A stretch of 64,000 bases of DNA from Desulfovibrio mangrovi (GCF_026230175.1 NZ_CP104208.1:372001-436000); one strand, 5' to 3'; shown: positions 6,013-15,167, counted from the first letter of the stretch. A program made the numbers and translations. The notes: generated from the sequence alone by a model not told the origin.

Positions 6013-8220
6013 TTATTCGGAAACGCCGGGGTTGTAGTAACAGCCCAAGGTGCCCATCACGCCAGCGCCGCAGCACAGGCGGGCCTTGTAGCGGATGGAG
6101 TCAGAATCAAAGGATTCATCCTCCGTCAATTCAGGCTGCTGCTTGCCGTCAAGGAACGCCACTTCAATGCCGTCGAACTGGCCGGGCTTGGCAAAGGCGA
6201 ACCATGCGTTGTCGTGGATCTCGTCAACGTGCGGGTCGGCAACAGGCATGAATGCATTTCGGAAGGGGTTGTTCACACCGCTGTTGGCACCTTCGGGGTT
6301 GGCTGCAGAGGTGAGCAGCACATCAACATCGGTGGCCTGATCCATGGAAATAATCAGAGTGGAGGGGGTTACCTTGACCATGTTGCCGCTACGGTCTGCA
6401 CGGGTGCCCATAGCCTTGCGCATGGCCTTCAGGGTGCCCATGGTCACGCGGCCGATGTCTGCGCCGGTAGCAATGTTGCCACGGTCCACATGGAACAGGG
6501 CCTTTCCGTCACCAAGGACAGGGTTGCTCTTCAGCAGCCCGTACACAATGTCCAGAACCAGACGGGCCGCAGCAGAACCGAACATGCCGGGAATTTTCAT
6601 GAAGGCGCGCATGTCGTCGTTCACGATAGCTTCCCACGTCAGGGGGATAACGCGGCCGTACTTGGCGATGCGGTAGCTCTCCTTGCCGTCGGAGAGCACG
6701 GCGGACTTGTATTCTCCGCTTTCCGGTACGGCCAACAGTTCGGGCGCGCCGTCCAGCGAAACGCCGTGCATATCCTTGAAGTCGGTGGCGGTAACAACAT
6801 CGCAGAAGGTGCGCCACGTTTCTTCCACGATACCGTAGCTTTCAAGCATGCGCTTGTGGGCGACGTCCATCATGATGCTCTTGAAGTCGCTGGTAGATGC
6901 GGCAAGGTTGAACGAGCGGGAAAGCACCTTGCGGGCAATCTCTTCCTTGCCCAGCAACATGGTGTTCATGCCACCACGCTGCAGACAGAGAGAAGCGAGA
7001 GCGAGCAGCCCCATGCGGCTATACTGCATGGTATCGTTGTCCGCCTTGGAAGCATCGCCCATGCCGAAGCGAAGGCCGATACCGGCGGATGCCAGCTTGC
7101 GGAACTTATCGCTGTCGGTGGCTCCTTCGGAAAGGCGACCGGCCCCGAACGGACTGTTGCCCTTGGTGGCTTCTTCAATGGCGAGCGTGCGGGCATCGGC
7201 AAGGCTGGTGCTCTTGTCGATGAGGTCCTGCGCCCATTCCTTGGACAGCCCCAGCCTGACGGCCAGCCCCATAATGCCGCTGGAACGTTCTTTTTCAATT
7301 GCCAGCTGACGCGCCACTTCTGCGGAAAGATCAGCGGGGGCGGGCTGTGCAGGCACAGTGCCACCGGGCTGGCTCAGGTCCTTGCCGCCCTTGTCCGGTT
7401 CGGCGTTGGGCTTCTGTGCCAGCAGGTGCGCAAACACCTGTGCTTCGGTTGCATCTTCCGCCAGCTGCATGGCGGCAAGCTTGGCCCGCACTTCGGCGTC
7501 GGTGGCGTCGGCGGCAAGACCAAGAGCCAATTTCAATTCTCTGGAGTACATTACGGTAACCTCCGGGTTATGGTTTTCGCGGCTCATGACTATTGCCGCC
7601 GTTTCATCGTCAACGCCAATCGAGCAGAAAGAGTTTTCATTAAGCTTCCACTCATCCCAAATTTCCAAAGGCCCTTCGAACGTCTGGCCGTTCACGGTGG
7701 CCTTTTCGCCAGTCTTGAGGAAACGAGTCTGCAGCTGCCACACGCCAACGGACGATTGCCACGGGTAACCCTCATCTGCGATCTTGATAATTTCCCGTGC
7801 TATGGCGGTGTCCACGAACTGACCGGAAAGAATCAGACCTTCCTTGCCTGTCTTCACGCTGTCGTGGTAGCCAGCTATCTGCTTGCGGTCATGCTCGTAC
7901 AATGCGGGGAACTTAGCGTGGTGCTTGCAGCCGCTCATATTGAGCACGAATCGGTAATACCCAAGGTCATTCACGCCGCCCGTGTTGGCGAGAATGGAGA
8001 ACCGGCGGGGCTTGCCTTCGCCTGCACCTTCCGAAAGCTGCACGGGCTTGACGCAGGAAAGGGTAAAAACTCCGGCCTCTTCGGCGGAAAGGTTGGCGGA
8101 ATTCCACAGGCGGGCAGCCTCGGCCATGGCGTCGGCTTCCTTCTTGCCCTGTTTCATCAGCTCGCTGACAGCGCGCTTCATGAACGCCTGCTTGCCTTCG
8201 CCCTTCTTCGGTCTAAGCAT
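6013..8220 (-). CDS. Prohead protease/major capsid protein fusion
   Basis: A 735-residue fusion protein. Residues 1-225 look like a herpes/HK97-type prohead protease: likely catalytic His110 in YEHDRKQIAGYHD and Ser156 or Ser157 in YPWQSSVGVW. Residues about 230-430 are a low-complexity, helical scaffold-like linker rich in Ala, Pro and Glu. Residues about 430-735 form the capsid part (RGGMNTMLLGKEEIARKVLS to the C-terminus). Cleavage at the junction would release the shell subunit. The ATG at 8218-8220 has AGGAGG upstream and overlaps the portal gene by 8 bases; a longer start within the portal gene has no such site. Fused forms of this kind are known and annotated as protease/capsid fusions. 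Confidence 0.85.
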   Translation of the reverse strand: MLRPKKGEGKQAFMKRAVSELMKQGKKEADAMAEAARLWNSANLSAEEAGVFTLSCVKPVQLSEGAGEGKPRRFSILANTGGVNDLGYYRFVLNMSGCKHHAKFPALYEHDRKQIAGYHDSVKTGKEGLILSGQFVDTAIAREIIKIADEGYPWQSSVGVWQLQTRFLKTGEKATVNGQTFEGPLEIWDEWKLNENSFCSIGVDDETAAIVMSRENHNPEVTVMYSRELKLALGLAADATDAEVRAKLAAMQLAEDATEAQVFAHLLAQKPNAEPDKGGKDLSQPGGTVPAQPAPADLSAEVARQLAIEKERSSGIMGLAVRLGLSKEWAQDLIDKSTSLADARTLAIEEATKGNSPFGAGRLSEGATDSDKFRKLASAGIGLRFGMGDASKADNDTMQYSRMGLLALASLCLQRGGMNTMLLGKEEIARKVLSRSFNLAASTSDFKSIMMDVAHKRMLESYGIVEETWRTFCDVVTATDFKDMHGVSLDGAPELLAVPESGEYKSAVLSDGKESYRIAKYGRVIPLTWEAIVNDDMRAFMKIPGMFGSAAARLVLDIVYGLLKSNPVLGDGKALFHVDRGNIATGADIGRVTMGTLKAMRKAMGTRADRSGNMVKVTPSTLIISMDQATDVDVLLTSAANPEGANSGVNNPFRNAFMPVADPHVDEIHDNAWFAFAKPGQFDGIEVAFLDGKQQPELTEDESFDSDSIRYKARLCCGAGVMGTLGCYYNPGVSE

Positions 8221-9769
8221 CTGGTTTTGCCTCCTGTTCCGTATCCAGACCTTTGCGCTTGCGCATGTCCTTGGCGCGGGCCTGCTTTTCCACGTTCTCT
8301 TCGTAGTCGCGGCCACGGCTGGCAGCGAGGTCAATTTCGTTCTCTATGCCCATTTCCTTGAGAATCTTTGCGGCGTTGGCGTCCTTGAGCGGGTCAACCC
8401 ATTCCCATCCGGGCGTCTGCCACACAACGGGGATTTCCCGTTCCTGCCCGTAGCCGAACAGCCAGCGGAAAAGGACCCACAGCTCAAATACGGGATCGAG
8501 CATTTCGTCTTTCAGAAGCTGCTGCTGGTCCTGATAGCTGCGCCGTTCTTCAAGCACGCTCTGGCGGATGCTGGAATAGTTCGCGTCTGAATAGTCGTTG
8601 GAAAAGGCTGCGGAACTCATGCCCACGCCGGTTGAAGCGTTGCGCAGGTTTGTGCGGGTAAAAGGTTCGTAGTTCTCACCGGGGCGCGGGTTGTTGGCGA
8701 CCTGAATTTCCTTGCCGGGGGGCAGCTCAATAATGTTACCCGTGCCGACAAAGCCGGGGAGTGGCTTGCCTTCGGTGGTGGTTCCCTGCGCCATGGTGGG
8801 CAGGGGGGAACCGTCAAGACCGTTACCGACCTGACCGATACCAGTAGTCTTGACGAACACAGAGAAGGCCGCAGCAATGCGGGCGGCAATCTGTTCTGCG
8901 TCCTGATATTCGTTGAAGTTGTGCATGGACATGATCACCGATGCCAGCAGCGGAATAGGCAGGCTCTGGCTGGGCCGCTCGGGGTCCATGATCAGAAAGC
9001 AGGTGTCAGCGGAAACGCGCTCGCTCTGGTGCAGGCGGCGCATGAAATTGCGGGTGTTGCCGGGGTGGTTGGGGAAGAGCCAATAAGCATCAACAAAACC
9101 GTCAGGGGTGTACTCTATGCCCCTGTTGATTACGTTGCCGTTTTCAAGCTCTTCGTTACGTTCGCGGTCAAGGTGGTCCACTTCAAGAATCTCGATACCA
9201 AGCGGCACCACGCCGCGCTTGTGCAGCGTCTCGCTGGCAAAGCAACGAACGAACGAACCACCGTCCGACCACAAGGAACGCACCGCCAGCTTTTGCTTGC
9301 TGCGGAACTTGACCTGCCGTGCCCACTTCTTGAACTGGTGCTCAACAAGACGGTTGTTCACCTCGTCGGAAGTATCGCCGCGCATAAGCTGGGCCTGCGG
9401 CATAATGCCCTTGAACACCACGTTGTTGCATATCTTGCGCAGCGCGCCGGAAATATTCGGGTTGTTGCGGGCAAGATCGCGGGCGCGGGCCATAACGTCT
9501 GACCAGCCGCGCATGATCTGTTCATCAGCCGTCTTGTTGCTGGGCCGCCAGTTCTTGTTAGGTCCTTTGCGGTTGGCTGCGGAATAGGAAAGATAAAAGG
9601 CCCGCTGTTCGCGGTAGGCAAGCGCAGCATGTGGACTGCTAAATGCCATTATGCTGCAGCGCACGGATGTGACCATGTTGAACGCAGCATCAGAGAGCGA
9701 CCGCCACGCAGAAGAAGGGAATGCAGCCAGCGCGGTCATGCCGCCGGATATGGCCTGCACGGGCCGCAT
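8213..9769 (-). CDS. Phage portal protein (lambda family)
   Basis: A 518-residue portal protein, close to the 533 residues of lambda gpB. Typical landmarks are RARDLARNNPNISGALRKIC near the N-terminus, KKWARQVKFRSKQKLAVRSL in the middle, and EPFTRTNLRNASTGVGMSS followed by YSDANYSSIRQSVLEERRSY in the crown region. It forms the dodecameric ring at one capsid vertex through which DNA enters and leaves. The start overlaps the gpW-like gene stop as TAATG. The C-terminal tail is charged (ARAKDMRKRKGLD) and overlaps the protease start. Confidence 0.9.
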   Translation of the reverse strand: MRPVQAISGGMTALAAFPSSAWRSLSDAAFNMVTSVRCSIMAFSSPHAALAYREQRAFYLSYSAANRKGPNKNWRPSNKTADEQIMRGWSDVMARARDLARNNPNISGALRKICNNVVFKGIMPQAQLMRGDTSDEVNNRLVEHQFKKWARQVKFRSKQKLAVRSLWSDGGSFVRCFASETLHKRGVVPLGIEILEVDHLDRERNEELENGNVINRGIEYTPDGFVDAYWLFPNHPGNTRNFMRRLHQSERVSADTCFLIMDPERPSQSLPIPLLASVIMSMHNFNEYQDAEQIAARIAAAFSVFVKTTGIGQVGNGLDGSPLPTMAQGTTTEGKPLPGFVGTGNIIELPPGKEIQVANNPRPGENYEPFTRTNLRNASTGVGMSSAAFSNDYSDANYSSIRQSVLEERRSYQDQQQLLKDEMLDPVFELWVLFRWLFGYGQEREIPVVWQTPGWEWVDPLKDANAAKILKEMGIENEIDLAASRGRDYEENVEKQARAKDMRKRKGLDTEQEAKPDA

Positions 9770-9981
9770 TAGAACACCACCTGCGTCTGCCGGATGCTTC
9801 CACCGTTCCGCATGGCGGTCAGTTCGTTGCGCAACTGGTTGATCATGCGCTGCACGTCCTGCAGGTTGGCCCGGGTGTATGCAGTGCCTTCCACAGTGTA
9901 GGACTGGTGCCCGGCAAGGATTGCCGTCTCTGCTGCGTAGTAGGCATCAAGTCTGTTTTGCGTTCTTTCGGCGTCTGTCAT
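9769..9981 (-). CDS. gpW-like head-tail connector
   Basis: A 70-residue protein matching the layout of lambda gpW (68 residues): an N-terminal helix (TQNRLDAYYAAETAILAG), a beta hairpin (QSYTVEGTAYTRAN) and a second helix (LQDVQRMINQLRNELTAM) with a flexible basic tail. gpW plugs the portal before tail joining. The order gpW-portal-capsid is the lambda order. The ATG at 9979-9981 is chosen because the upstream extension runs through a hairpin and has no better ribosome site; the ribosome site here is itself weak. Confidence 0.7.
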   Translation of the reverse strand: MTDAERTQNRLDAYYAAETAILAGHQSYTVEGTAYTRANLQDVQRMINQLRNELTAMRNGGSIRQTQVVF

Positions 9982-9987
9982 GCAAAA

Positions 9988-10028
9988 GCCCCATGGTGTA
10001 GTTTCCTCGGAAAATACCACCATGGGGC
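9988..10028 (-). terminator. Hairpin with short U-run before the structural genes
   Basis: Perfect 11-base arms GCCCCATGGTG (9988-9998) and CACCATGGGGC (10018-10028) with a 19-base loop, followed on the minus strand by TTTT. It sits just before the gpW start, so it could be a weak terminator or attenuator separating upstream genes from head genes. Confidence 0.45.
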
Positions 10029-10049
10029 CTATGGAATGCAAGCAAGTGT

Positions 10050-10064
10050 GTACTATATTAGTAC
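10050..10064. promoter_or_regulatory. Dyad, possible phage late-gene activator site
   Basis: GTACTA, 3 bases, TAGTAC in a locally AT-rich gap upstream of the gpW-portal-capsid genes. Read slightly wider it is TGT-N11-ACA, close to but not identical with the TGT-N12-ACA dyad recognised by P2 Ogr-type activators as I recall it. An Ogr-like protein is encoded at 10653-10898. Confidence 0.35.
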
Positions 10065-10077
10065 AATACTAGATCGG

Positions 10078-10584
10078 CTATACCTGTTCCGTTAAGTGCT
10101 GGTGCGGGTTGCCGCCGGATTTTGGAATGGCGAAAGTGGCACCTTTCTCTATCTCGCTGACAAGCTGCACACATTCCAGCGGCAAGGGAGTCCTGCAGCC
10201 CACCACATAGACCTTCCACTGCCCCCCACGGTCAAAGGGCGACGTGCGCGTGTGGGTTTTGAATACGTTCTCTTCATCGTCGGCAGAGCGCACCAGCACG
10301 CGGGTGCCTGCCGGAGTATCCGGCGCAATGTGCGGTTCCGGCTCCATGGTGCCCAGCTGTTCGCGCAGCAGTTCAGCAATGAAAGCGCCCACGGCTTCCG
10401 GTGTGTGCCAGTCGTACTTGCCGCCGTCGCGGCTTACCCAGCGCTCACCGTCCTGCACACGCAGCAGCCCGTGCGGTCCGTTTCGCTTCGGCCATTCCTC
10501 GGCGTGATATATGGCAATACTGCGGACCGAACCGTCTGCCAGCTTTATGGTCAGGTGCGCCACCTTCGGTCGTTGTTCTCTCAT
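10078..10584 (-). CDS. Hypothetical phage protein, 168 residues
   Basis: A soluble protein with an N-terminal section that looks like beta strands (KVAHLTIKLADGSVRSIAIY) followed by WVSRDGGKYDWHTPEAVGAF. It has no membrane segment and no motif I recognise. The ATG at 10582-10584 is chosen because GGAGACGGGG lies just upstream; a longer frame to 10809 would overlap the zinc-ribbon gene. It sits between the Ogr-like gene and the connector gene. Function unknown. Confidence 0.5.
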   Translation of the reverse strand: MREQRPKVAHLTIKLADGSVRSIAIYHAEEWPKRNGPHGLLRVQDGERWVSRDGGKYDWHTPEAVGAFIAELLREQLGTMEPEPHIAPDTPAGTRVLVRSADDEENVFKTHTRTSPFDRGGQWKVYVVGCRTPLPLECVQLVSEIEKGATFAIPKSGGNPHQHLTEQV

Positions 10585-10652
10585 TTCCCCGTCTCCGATT
10601 GCATGAAAGTGGTGTTGCGTTCCCCGCCGTGGCGGGGAAAAGTTGCAGGGGG

Positions 10653-10898
10653 CTACGCTGCCAAGGCGTCTACTTCTATGCTCTTGATGGTCGTACCCGT
10701 CCGATACAACAGGCATTGCTTGTTCATGCACTTGTGGTAGCGCAACCGCACGTTCCCGTCCCAGTTGCGGGTTGTCACAACCTTGGCCCGTTTGCCGCAG
10801 GCAGGGCACAGCGCCATGCCGCGCTGCCGGTCATAGTCCACGCCGCCTTCCGCTTGAGCCACCAACGCGATAATCATGGTCTTGCTCATTCTGCTCAT
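10653..10898 (-). CDS. Ogr/Delta-like zinc-ribbon protein, probable late-gene activator
   Basis: An 81-residue protein with Cys31-x2-Cys34 and Cys57-x4-Cys62, giving C-x2-C-x22-C-x4-C, the spacing of the Ogr/Delta family. The segment MALCPACGKRAKV then LRYHKCMNKQCLLY also fits. In P2-like phages these proteins activate late promoters together with host RNA polymerase. GGAGG precedes the ATG at 10896-10898. Its place between terminase and connector genes, rather than near the late-control region, is unusual, and a plain zinc-ribbon adaptor role cannot be excluded. Confidence 0.7.
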   Translation of the reverse strand: MSRMSKTMIIALVAQAEGGVDYDRQRGMALCPACGKRAKVVTTRNWDGNVRLRYHKCMNKQCLLYRTGTTIKSIEVDALAA

Positions 10899-10908
10899 GG
10901 TGCCTCCG

Positions 10909-12807
10909 CTATTCGCCGAACAGGCTGATGCCGCCCGTCCAAGGGTTGTCTTCCTGCTTCTGGGCCTTTGCCTGTTCGCGCTGGAGGGGTTGCTCTCCGC
11001 TGGGCAAGCTGGCTGCCATGCTCACAAGGCTGGGTGACCACTGCCACCACGCCATGGCCATGTGCTGCACAAGGCAGTCCAGCCAGTGGTTGGCACGCAC
11101 GCGCACCCACGCTTCCTTGCCGGTCTTGTCGCGTTCCAGCTTTTCCGATGCGATTTCCTTGAGATATTCGTCCGTGGTCTGCCCGTGGAAAAACAGCGGC
11201 TCTTCGCCCGCGCCTTCTGCCAATCGCCAGAAGATGTCACGCTTGAAGGCGTCCGTATCAATCCACGCCATGGTCAGGCCGCCTTGCCCCATGGCAAGAT
11301 TGCGTCCATCCGGCAGCTTTTCCACCACAGTCTGCTTCACCAGCTGACCGGGAGAAGTCCGGCTCATGCCGCGTGTGGGGAACACAACCCCGCGCCGCTG
11401 GCTGGAAAGCCACAAGAGCGCCTGCACGGGGCGGGAGTCCATCTGGTTTTCGTGCTTGGTGCCGCCCACGTCCAGCGAGGCGCGCCATATACCCAGCTCC
11501 CGTTTCCCGTCTTTCGTCTTGTACCGGCTTTGAAAAATGAGCTTGCCCAGCTCATCGAAGGTGACCACCGTTCCGTAACTGATGATCATTTCCATGCGCC
11601 CGCTACCGGCTACGCCATGCGCACACACGCTCCACTTGAAGTGGTCCTTCTGCATGTCCGCAGCAAAGGTGAGTGCCAGTGTCCACTCAGGAACCTCGCC
11701 GTTGAGCATGTGTTCTGACACATGCTTGCGCAGGGCGTTTTCGTCCTGTTCCAGCTGAATGAACTTGTACGGTTTGGCGCAGGTGTTGTTGTCCCACACC
11801 TGCAGCTTGCGCGGGTTGCCCTGCGCCTCAAACCAGTCGGCCAGCACATCGGAGAGCGACACAAGCGGGGTTTCCCACCGGCGCAGGTGAAAGGCCACCA
11901 CCGTGGCACCGTCAAGGTTTCCCTTGGTGGCAACCCACCCGCCGTTCTGCATGGCAACCGTGCGGGCGCGGTCCGTCCACGTATACCCGCAGGCAACGCA
12001 CTTGTACCGGCCCAGCTGATCGCGCCGGATCTCCTTGGGGTCCTTGCTGCCGTTCATGGCCACAAGGTGCTCATGCTCCATCACCTGCCGCGTGTGGCAG
12101 CCGGGGCACTCGCATTCATAGTTCAACCATGCATGGGCCTCTGTTTCGGCATCGGCCCATATGGTGCTCTGCTTGTCGTTCCCCTTGGGGCGGCAGGCGC
12201 GGATAATCTTCTGCAGCCCCATCTTGCTGTATTCGTCGCCGCGTTCCTGCATCGCCAGAACTATGCCCTTGTCTTGGTACACGTCTTCTTCGTCGATGAG
12301 CACAACGGCGGCTGAAAAGGAACGGGTGCGGCTGTCAGAACCGGCCCACATGCCGTATACCGCGCTGCCATCGGCAAAGCGCACTTCGTCTTTCTGCAGG
12401 GCATTGCGCCCGTGCAGCTTGGCGCGGACCGGCTTGATACCCTTGATCAACTCATGCAGGCTGCCGGTGAAATGCCGGTTCAGCGCGTTTTCATCAGCCA
12501 TGCCCATGGCTATGTTGTGGCCGTGGCGCTCATGCTCGGCCAGTGACCATATTTCCGCCGTGGTGGTTTTGGCAGCGCGGCTGCACCAGATGAAAAATGC
12601 CTTGTTGATTTCCTGTCGGTCCAGAATATCCAGAGCGCCCACAACATGCGGCAGCACGTTCGGGTCCCACGGCTGCCCCTTGTAGGGACCGTCAACAATG
12701 CGCACATGCTTGGCGGCCCAATCCACGGTACGGGCGGCATCGGGGCGGCGGAACACATCGCACTCCGCAGGCCGGAAGGTGAAAGGCGGGTTAGGCTGCA
12801 TCTGCAT
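10909..12807 (-). CDS. Terminase large subunit (GpA family)
   Basis: A 632-residue packaging motor of the lambda gpA type. An ATPase nucleotide-binding loop lies at about residues 76-82 (SRAAKTT), with Walker B at about 168-175 (VVLIDEED). A zinc-binding section follows (ECECPGCHTRQ, then YKCVACG). The C-terminal half fits the nuclease domain (WRASLDVGGT region). It cuts concatemeric DNA and pumps it through the portal. The start lies within the last 17 bases of the small-subunit gene with AAGGAG upstream, so the two are translated together. Confidence 0.92.
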   Translation of the reverse strand: MQMQPNPPFTFRPAECDVFRRPDAARTVDWAAKHVRIVDGPYKGQPWDPNVLPHVVGALDILDRQEINKAFFIWCSRAAKTTTAEIWSLAEHERHGHNIAMGMADENALNRHFTGSLHELIKGIKPVRAKLHGRNALQKDEVRFADGSAVYGMWAGSDSRTRSFSAAVVLIDEEDVYQDKGIVLAMQERGDEYSKMGLQKIIRACRPKGNDKQSTIWADAETEAHAWLNYECECPGCHTRQVMEHEHLVAMNGSKDPKEIRRDQLGRYKCVACGYTWTDRARTVAMQNGGWVATKGNLDGATVVAFHLRRWETPLVSLSDVLADWFEAQGNPRKLQVWDNNTCAKPYKFIQLEQDENALRKHVSEHMLNGEVPEWTLALTFAADMQKDHFKWSVCAHGVAGSGRMEMIISYGTVVTFDELGKLIFQSRYKTKDGKRELGIWRASLDVGGTKHENQMDSRPVQALLWLSSQRRGVVFPTRGMSRTSPGQLVKQTVVEKLPDGRNLAMGQGGLTMAWIDTDAFKRDIFWRLAEGAGEEPLFFHGQTTDEYLKEIASEKLERDKTGKEAWVRVRANHWLDCLVQHMAMAWWQWSPSLVSMAASLPSGEQPLQREQAKAQKQEDNPWTGGISLFGE

Positions 12808-13525
12808 GACTATCTCCTTCTGCGTCCATCATGCCGCCTTGCTCGAACCGTTCCCACGCCTCGGCCATGTCTTCCGTCCACCAGTGGCCCGTGCCGTATG
12901 GGTCCAGCAGCTTTTCAATCTCGCCTTTCCACAGGCGGGCAAAGCGGTCTGCGCGCGAAAGCTGAAAGTCGACGATCTTGAGCACCGTTGCATCCATCAG
13001 CTCTTCCGGCGTGCCCAGCTCACGCGCCAGCGCTTCGGCAGCCTTGCGGCTTCCGCCGAACATGGCGGCAACCTTGTCCGAAACATCCACGCCAAACTTC
13101 TGCAGCCCGATGCGGAACGCCTTGGCCCGTGCGCCAAGCTCTGCATCCATGGTGGAGGTCAGCACGTACTTGCCGCGCTCCTTGTCAAAGCGGAACTGCG
13201 CGGCCTCTGCCTGCACGACCTTGAGGCGTGCGTCCGCCTGCGTGCGCTCTTCCGCTGCGCTGGAACTATCCGCAGAAACAACAGGCGCGCTGGCTGCCGC
13301 GCTGGGGTCGACCTTGCGCTTGTCGCTCCACATCTGCAGCGCGAACTGCTCCACGCTCTGGGCGGTCCATCCGCCCCCGCGCCGCTTGGGTATACTGTTC
13401 TGCTTCAGGAACTTGGCAATCGTGTTGTAGGCAACCGTGTAGCCAAGGCTGTGCAGGTGGTCCTTTACCTGCTTGGCGTTGATGAAGTAGTCCACGCCCT
13501 CAACGAGATTCTTGTCTTTCGCCAT
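12791..13525 (-). CDS. Terminase small subunit (Nu1-like)
   Basis: A 244-residue protein. Residues 1-60 form a winged helix-turn-helix (FINAKQVKDHLHSLGYTVAY, then IPKRRGGGWTAQSVEQFALQ) that would bind the packaging site, followed by a charged coiled-coil-like region (EERTQADARLKVVQAEAAQF) as in lambda Nu1. It recognises phage DNA and recruits the large subunit encoded directly downstream. GGAGG precedes the ATG. Its start lies 2 bases after the primase stop codon. Confidence 0.85.
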   Translation of the reverse strand: MAKDKNLVEGVDYFINAKQVKDHLHSLGYTVAYNTIAKFLKQNSIPKRRGGGWTAQSVEQFALQMWSDKRKVDPSAAASAPVVSADSSSAAEERTQADARLKVVQAEAAQFRFDKERGKYVLTSTMDAELGARAKAFRIGLQKFGVDVSDKVAAMFGGSRKAAEALARELGTPEELMDATVLKIVDFQLSRADRFARLWKGEIEKLLDPYGTGHWWTEDMAEAWERFEQGGMMDAEGDSHADAA

Positions 13526-13526
13526 G

Positions 13527-15167
13527 TTACGCAGCCTCCTTCAGCGCCTGTTCAATGCGGGCGGTCACTTCCGAATCGTTCCGCAGCATGATGTTGAAAC
13601 CTTCCTCAATGCCTTTCACCCTCGGCGCGTTGGTCGGCCACACGGCCTTGCGGATTCTGCCAGCCTGCACTTCCAGCAGCAGGGCGCTGCCGTTCTCGGC
13701 AAGGCGCTGCGCGTAATCCTCATATGCGGAGTCACCAATTCGGGCCGCATCCGGCAGGGGCAGATACCGCACCCCGCGCGCGGGCCTTGGCGATTCCCAC
13801 CGCTTGGGCGGAACCGGCGCTGCCTGCGCCTTCTGGGTGACAGCGTTGCCGCTCTGGTTGACGGGCCGCTCCGTCTGGTTGACAGCTTCGTCACCCTGGG
13901 CGACACCCTGTGCCAACCCAGCAGCGCCGCCATCTGCCGCACCGGCTTCCGCGACTTCGCCCGCCGCTTCCGCTCCGGCGTCCGCTCCCCCCTCTGCCTC
14001 ACCATCACGCGCCAGCGCATCGCGCCGAATTTCTAAGCGCCTCAGAATGTGATCAGGCAATCCGGCAGAAAACCAGTCCCACACGCTCACACCAGCTGCA
14101 GGCAGGTCGCCCACATCCTTGCCGATGGCGGAGGGAACCAGCCAGCGCACAGCGTTGGGGTATTGGGTCTGCCATGCGAACTTGCCGTGATTCCACGGCT
14201 CAAAGTGCCAGCTGTTGGATTTTCCGGCGTTGTCGTTGTCCATGGCGTTCAGGAGCAGATCAGCACCGGCAAGAATCTTGTGCGCCTCGGCATCGGGACG
14301 AATGCTTGCGCCGCCTATGGCCATGGCCCCTACTTCCAGCGGGGCAAGCTCTTGCCACAGCAGTTCGGCGTCACGCACGGTTTCCACCGTCACCCATATC
14401 TTCCAGTGAGGCTCGCCGAATATGTACAGGTGGTTCCCGCTGCCAGTTATGCGTATGTACTTGGGGTCATTCTCAAATTCAGGGCAATCGGGCCGCACGT
14501 GCATGCTGATCACGCGGCGGCCATCGCCGCTACCGCGATAGCCGGGGAACACGAACCCGCGCGGCAGACGCACACAGCGCTCGTTGCCCTTTTCGTTCTC
14601 GCAGTAGGGCAGACCCCAATGGGTAAACTTGCGGTAGGTACTGCCGCCTTTCTCGCCTTCGTGCCAGCCGATTTTCAACGCGGCCACCGTCTCCGGTAGA
14701 ATCCCCCACGCATACAGCTGTTCAAGGCGGGCATCATTGCGCAGCAGGGCGGCACAGCATTCCTCAACCCACTCGCCAGCCTTCTGGCTCCACCGCTCCG
14801 GCGGCAGATCATAGGGGCGCGGTTGCCATGCAGGTGGCGGGCCCATGGTCTTGGCGGCTTTCTTCGCCTTGGCAGTGGGCGCGTTCTCGCGGAAGTAGGT
14901 CTGCACAAATTCGCGGTAGCCGTCGGAATCATCGGGCTGCCGTCCGTGGTGCATGTTCCATATGGCGAGCAGATCGTCATGGTTTCCACAAGAAAGGCAA
15001 CTCCCCACATCTTTTTCCAGATCATAGAAGAACGCACCGCCCGGGGTTTTCTCTTGGTGGAACGGGCAATGCGCCCCCACTTTGTCGCCCTTGGGCTGCG
15101 GGTTGACCAGCACCTCACGCACAATCTGTTCGCGGGTTGCCCGGTCCAGCTGCAACGCTATGCCCAT
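13527..15167 (-). CDS. Phage DNA primase (CHC2 zinc finger plus Toprim-like)
   Basis: A 546-residue protein. The N-terminal CHC2 zinc finger uses Cys34, His37, Cys57 and Cys60 (HCPFHQEKTPG, SCLSCGNHDD). A Toprim-like core follows, with acidic residues in LLNAMDNDNAGKSN. The C-terminal third has a low-complexity Ala/Gly/Glu linker (residues roughly 400-470) and a small domain of unknown role. It should make RNA primers for phage replication with the helicase encoded upstream. The ATG at 15165-15167 is preferred, preceded by GGGGG; an upstream in-frame ATG at 15227 lies inside the AT-rich candidate origin. Confidence 0.82.
   Translation of the reverse strand: MGIALQLDRATREQIVREVLVNPQPKGDKVGAHCPFHQEKTPGGAFFYDLEKDVGSCLSCGNHDDLLAIWNMHHGRQPDDSDGYREFVQTYFRENAPTAKAKKAAKTMGPPPAWQPRPYDLPPERWSQKAGEWVEECCAALLRNDARLEQLYAWGILPETVAALKIGWHEGEKGGSTYRKFTHWGLPYCENEKGNERCVRLPRGFVFPGYRGSGDGRRVISMHVRPDCPEFENDPKYIRITGSGNHLYIFGEPHWKIWVTVETVRDAELLWQELAPLEVGAMAIGGASIRPDAEAHKILAGADLLLNAMDNDNAGKSNSWHFEPWNHGKFAWQTQYPNAVRWLVPSAIGKDVGDLPAAGVSVWDWFSAGLPDHILRRLEIRRDALARDGEAEGGADAGAEAAGEVAEAGAADGGAAGLAQGVAQGDEAVNQTERPVNQSGNAVTQKAQAAPVPPKRWESPRPARGVRYLPLPDAARIGDSAYEDYAQRLAENGSALLLEVQAGRIRKAVWPTNAPRVKGIEEGFNIMLRNDSEVTARIEQALKEAA

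Noticed and set aside
5965-8361. A 798-codon plus-strand frame opposite the capsid fusion
   Set aside because: Antisense shadow of a gene with clear protease and capsid domains; no ribosome site.
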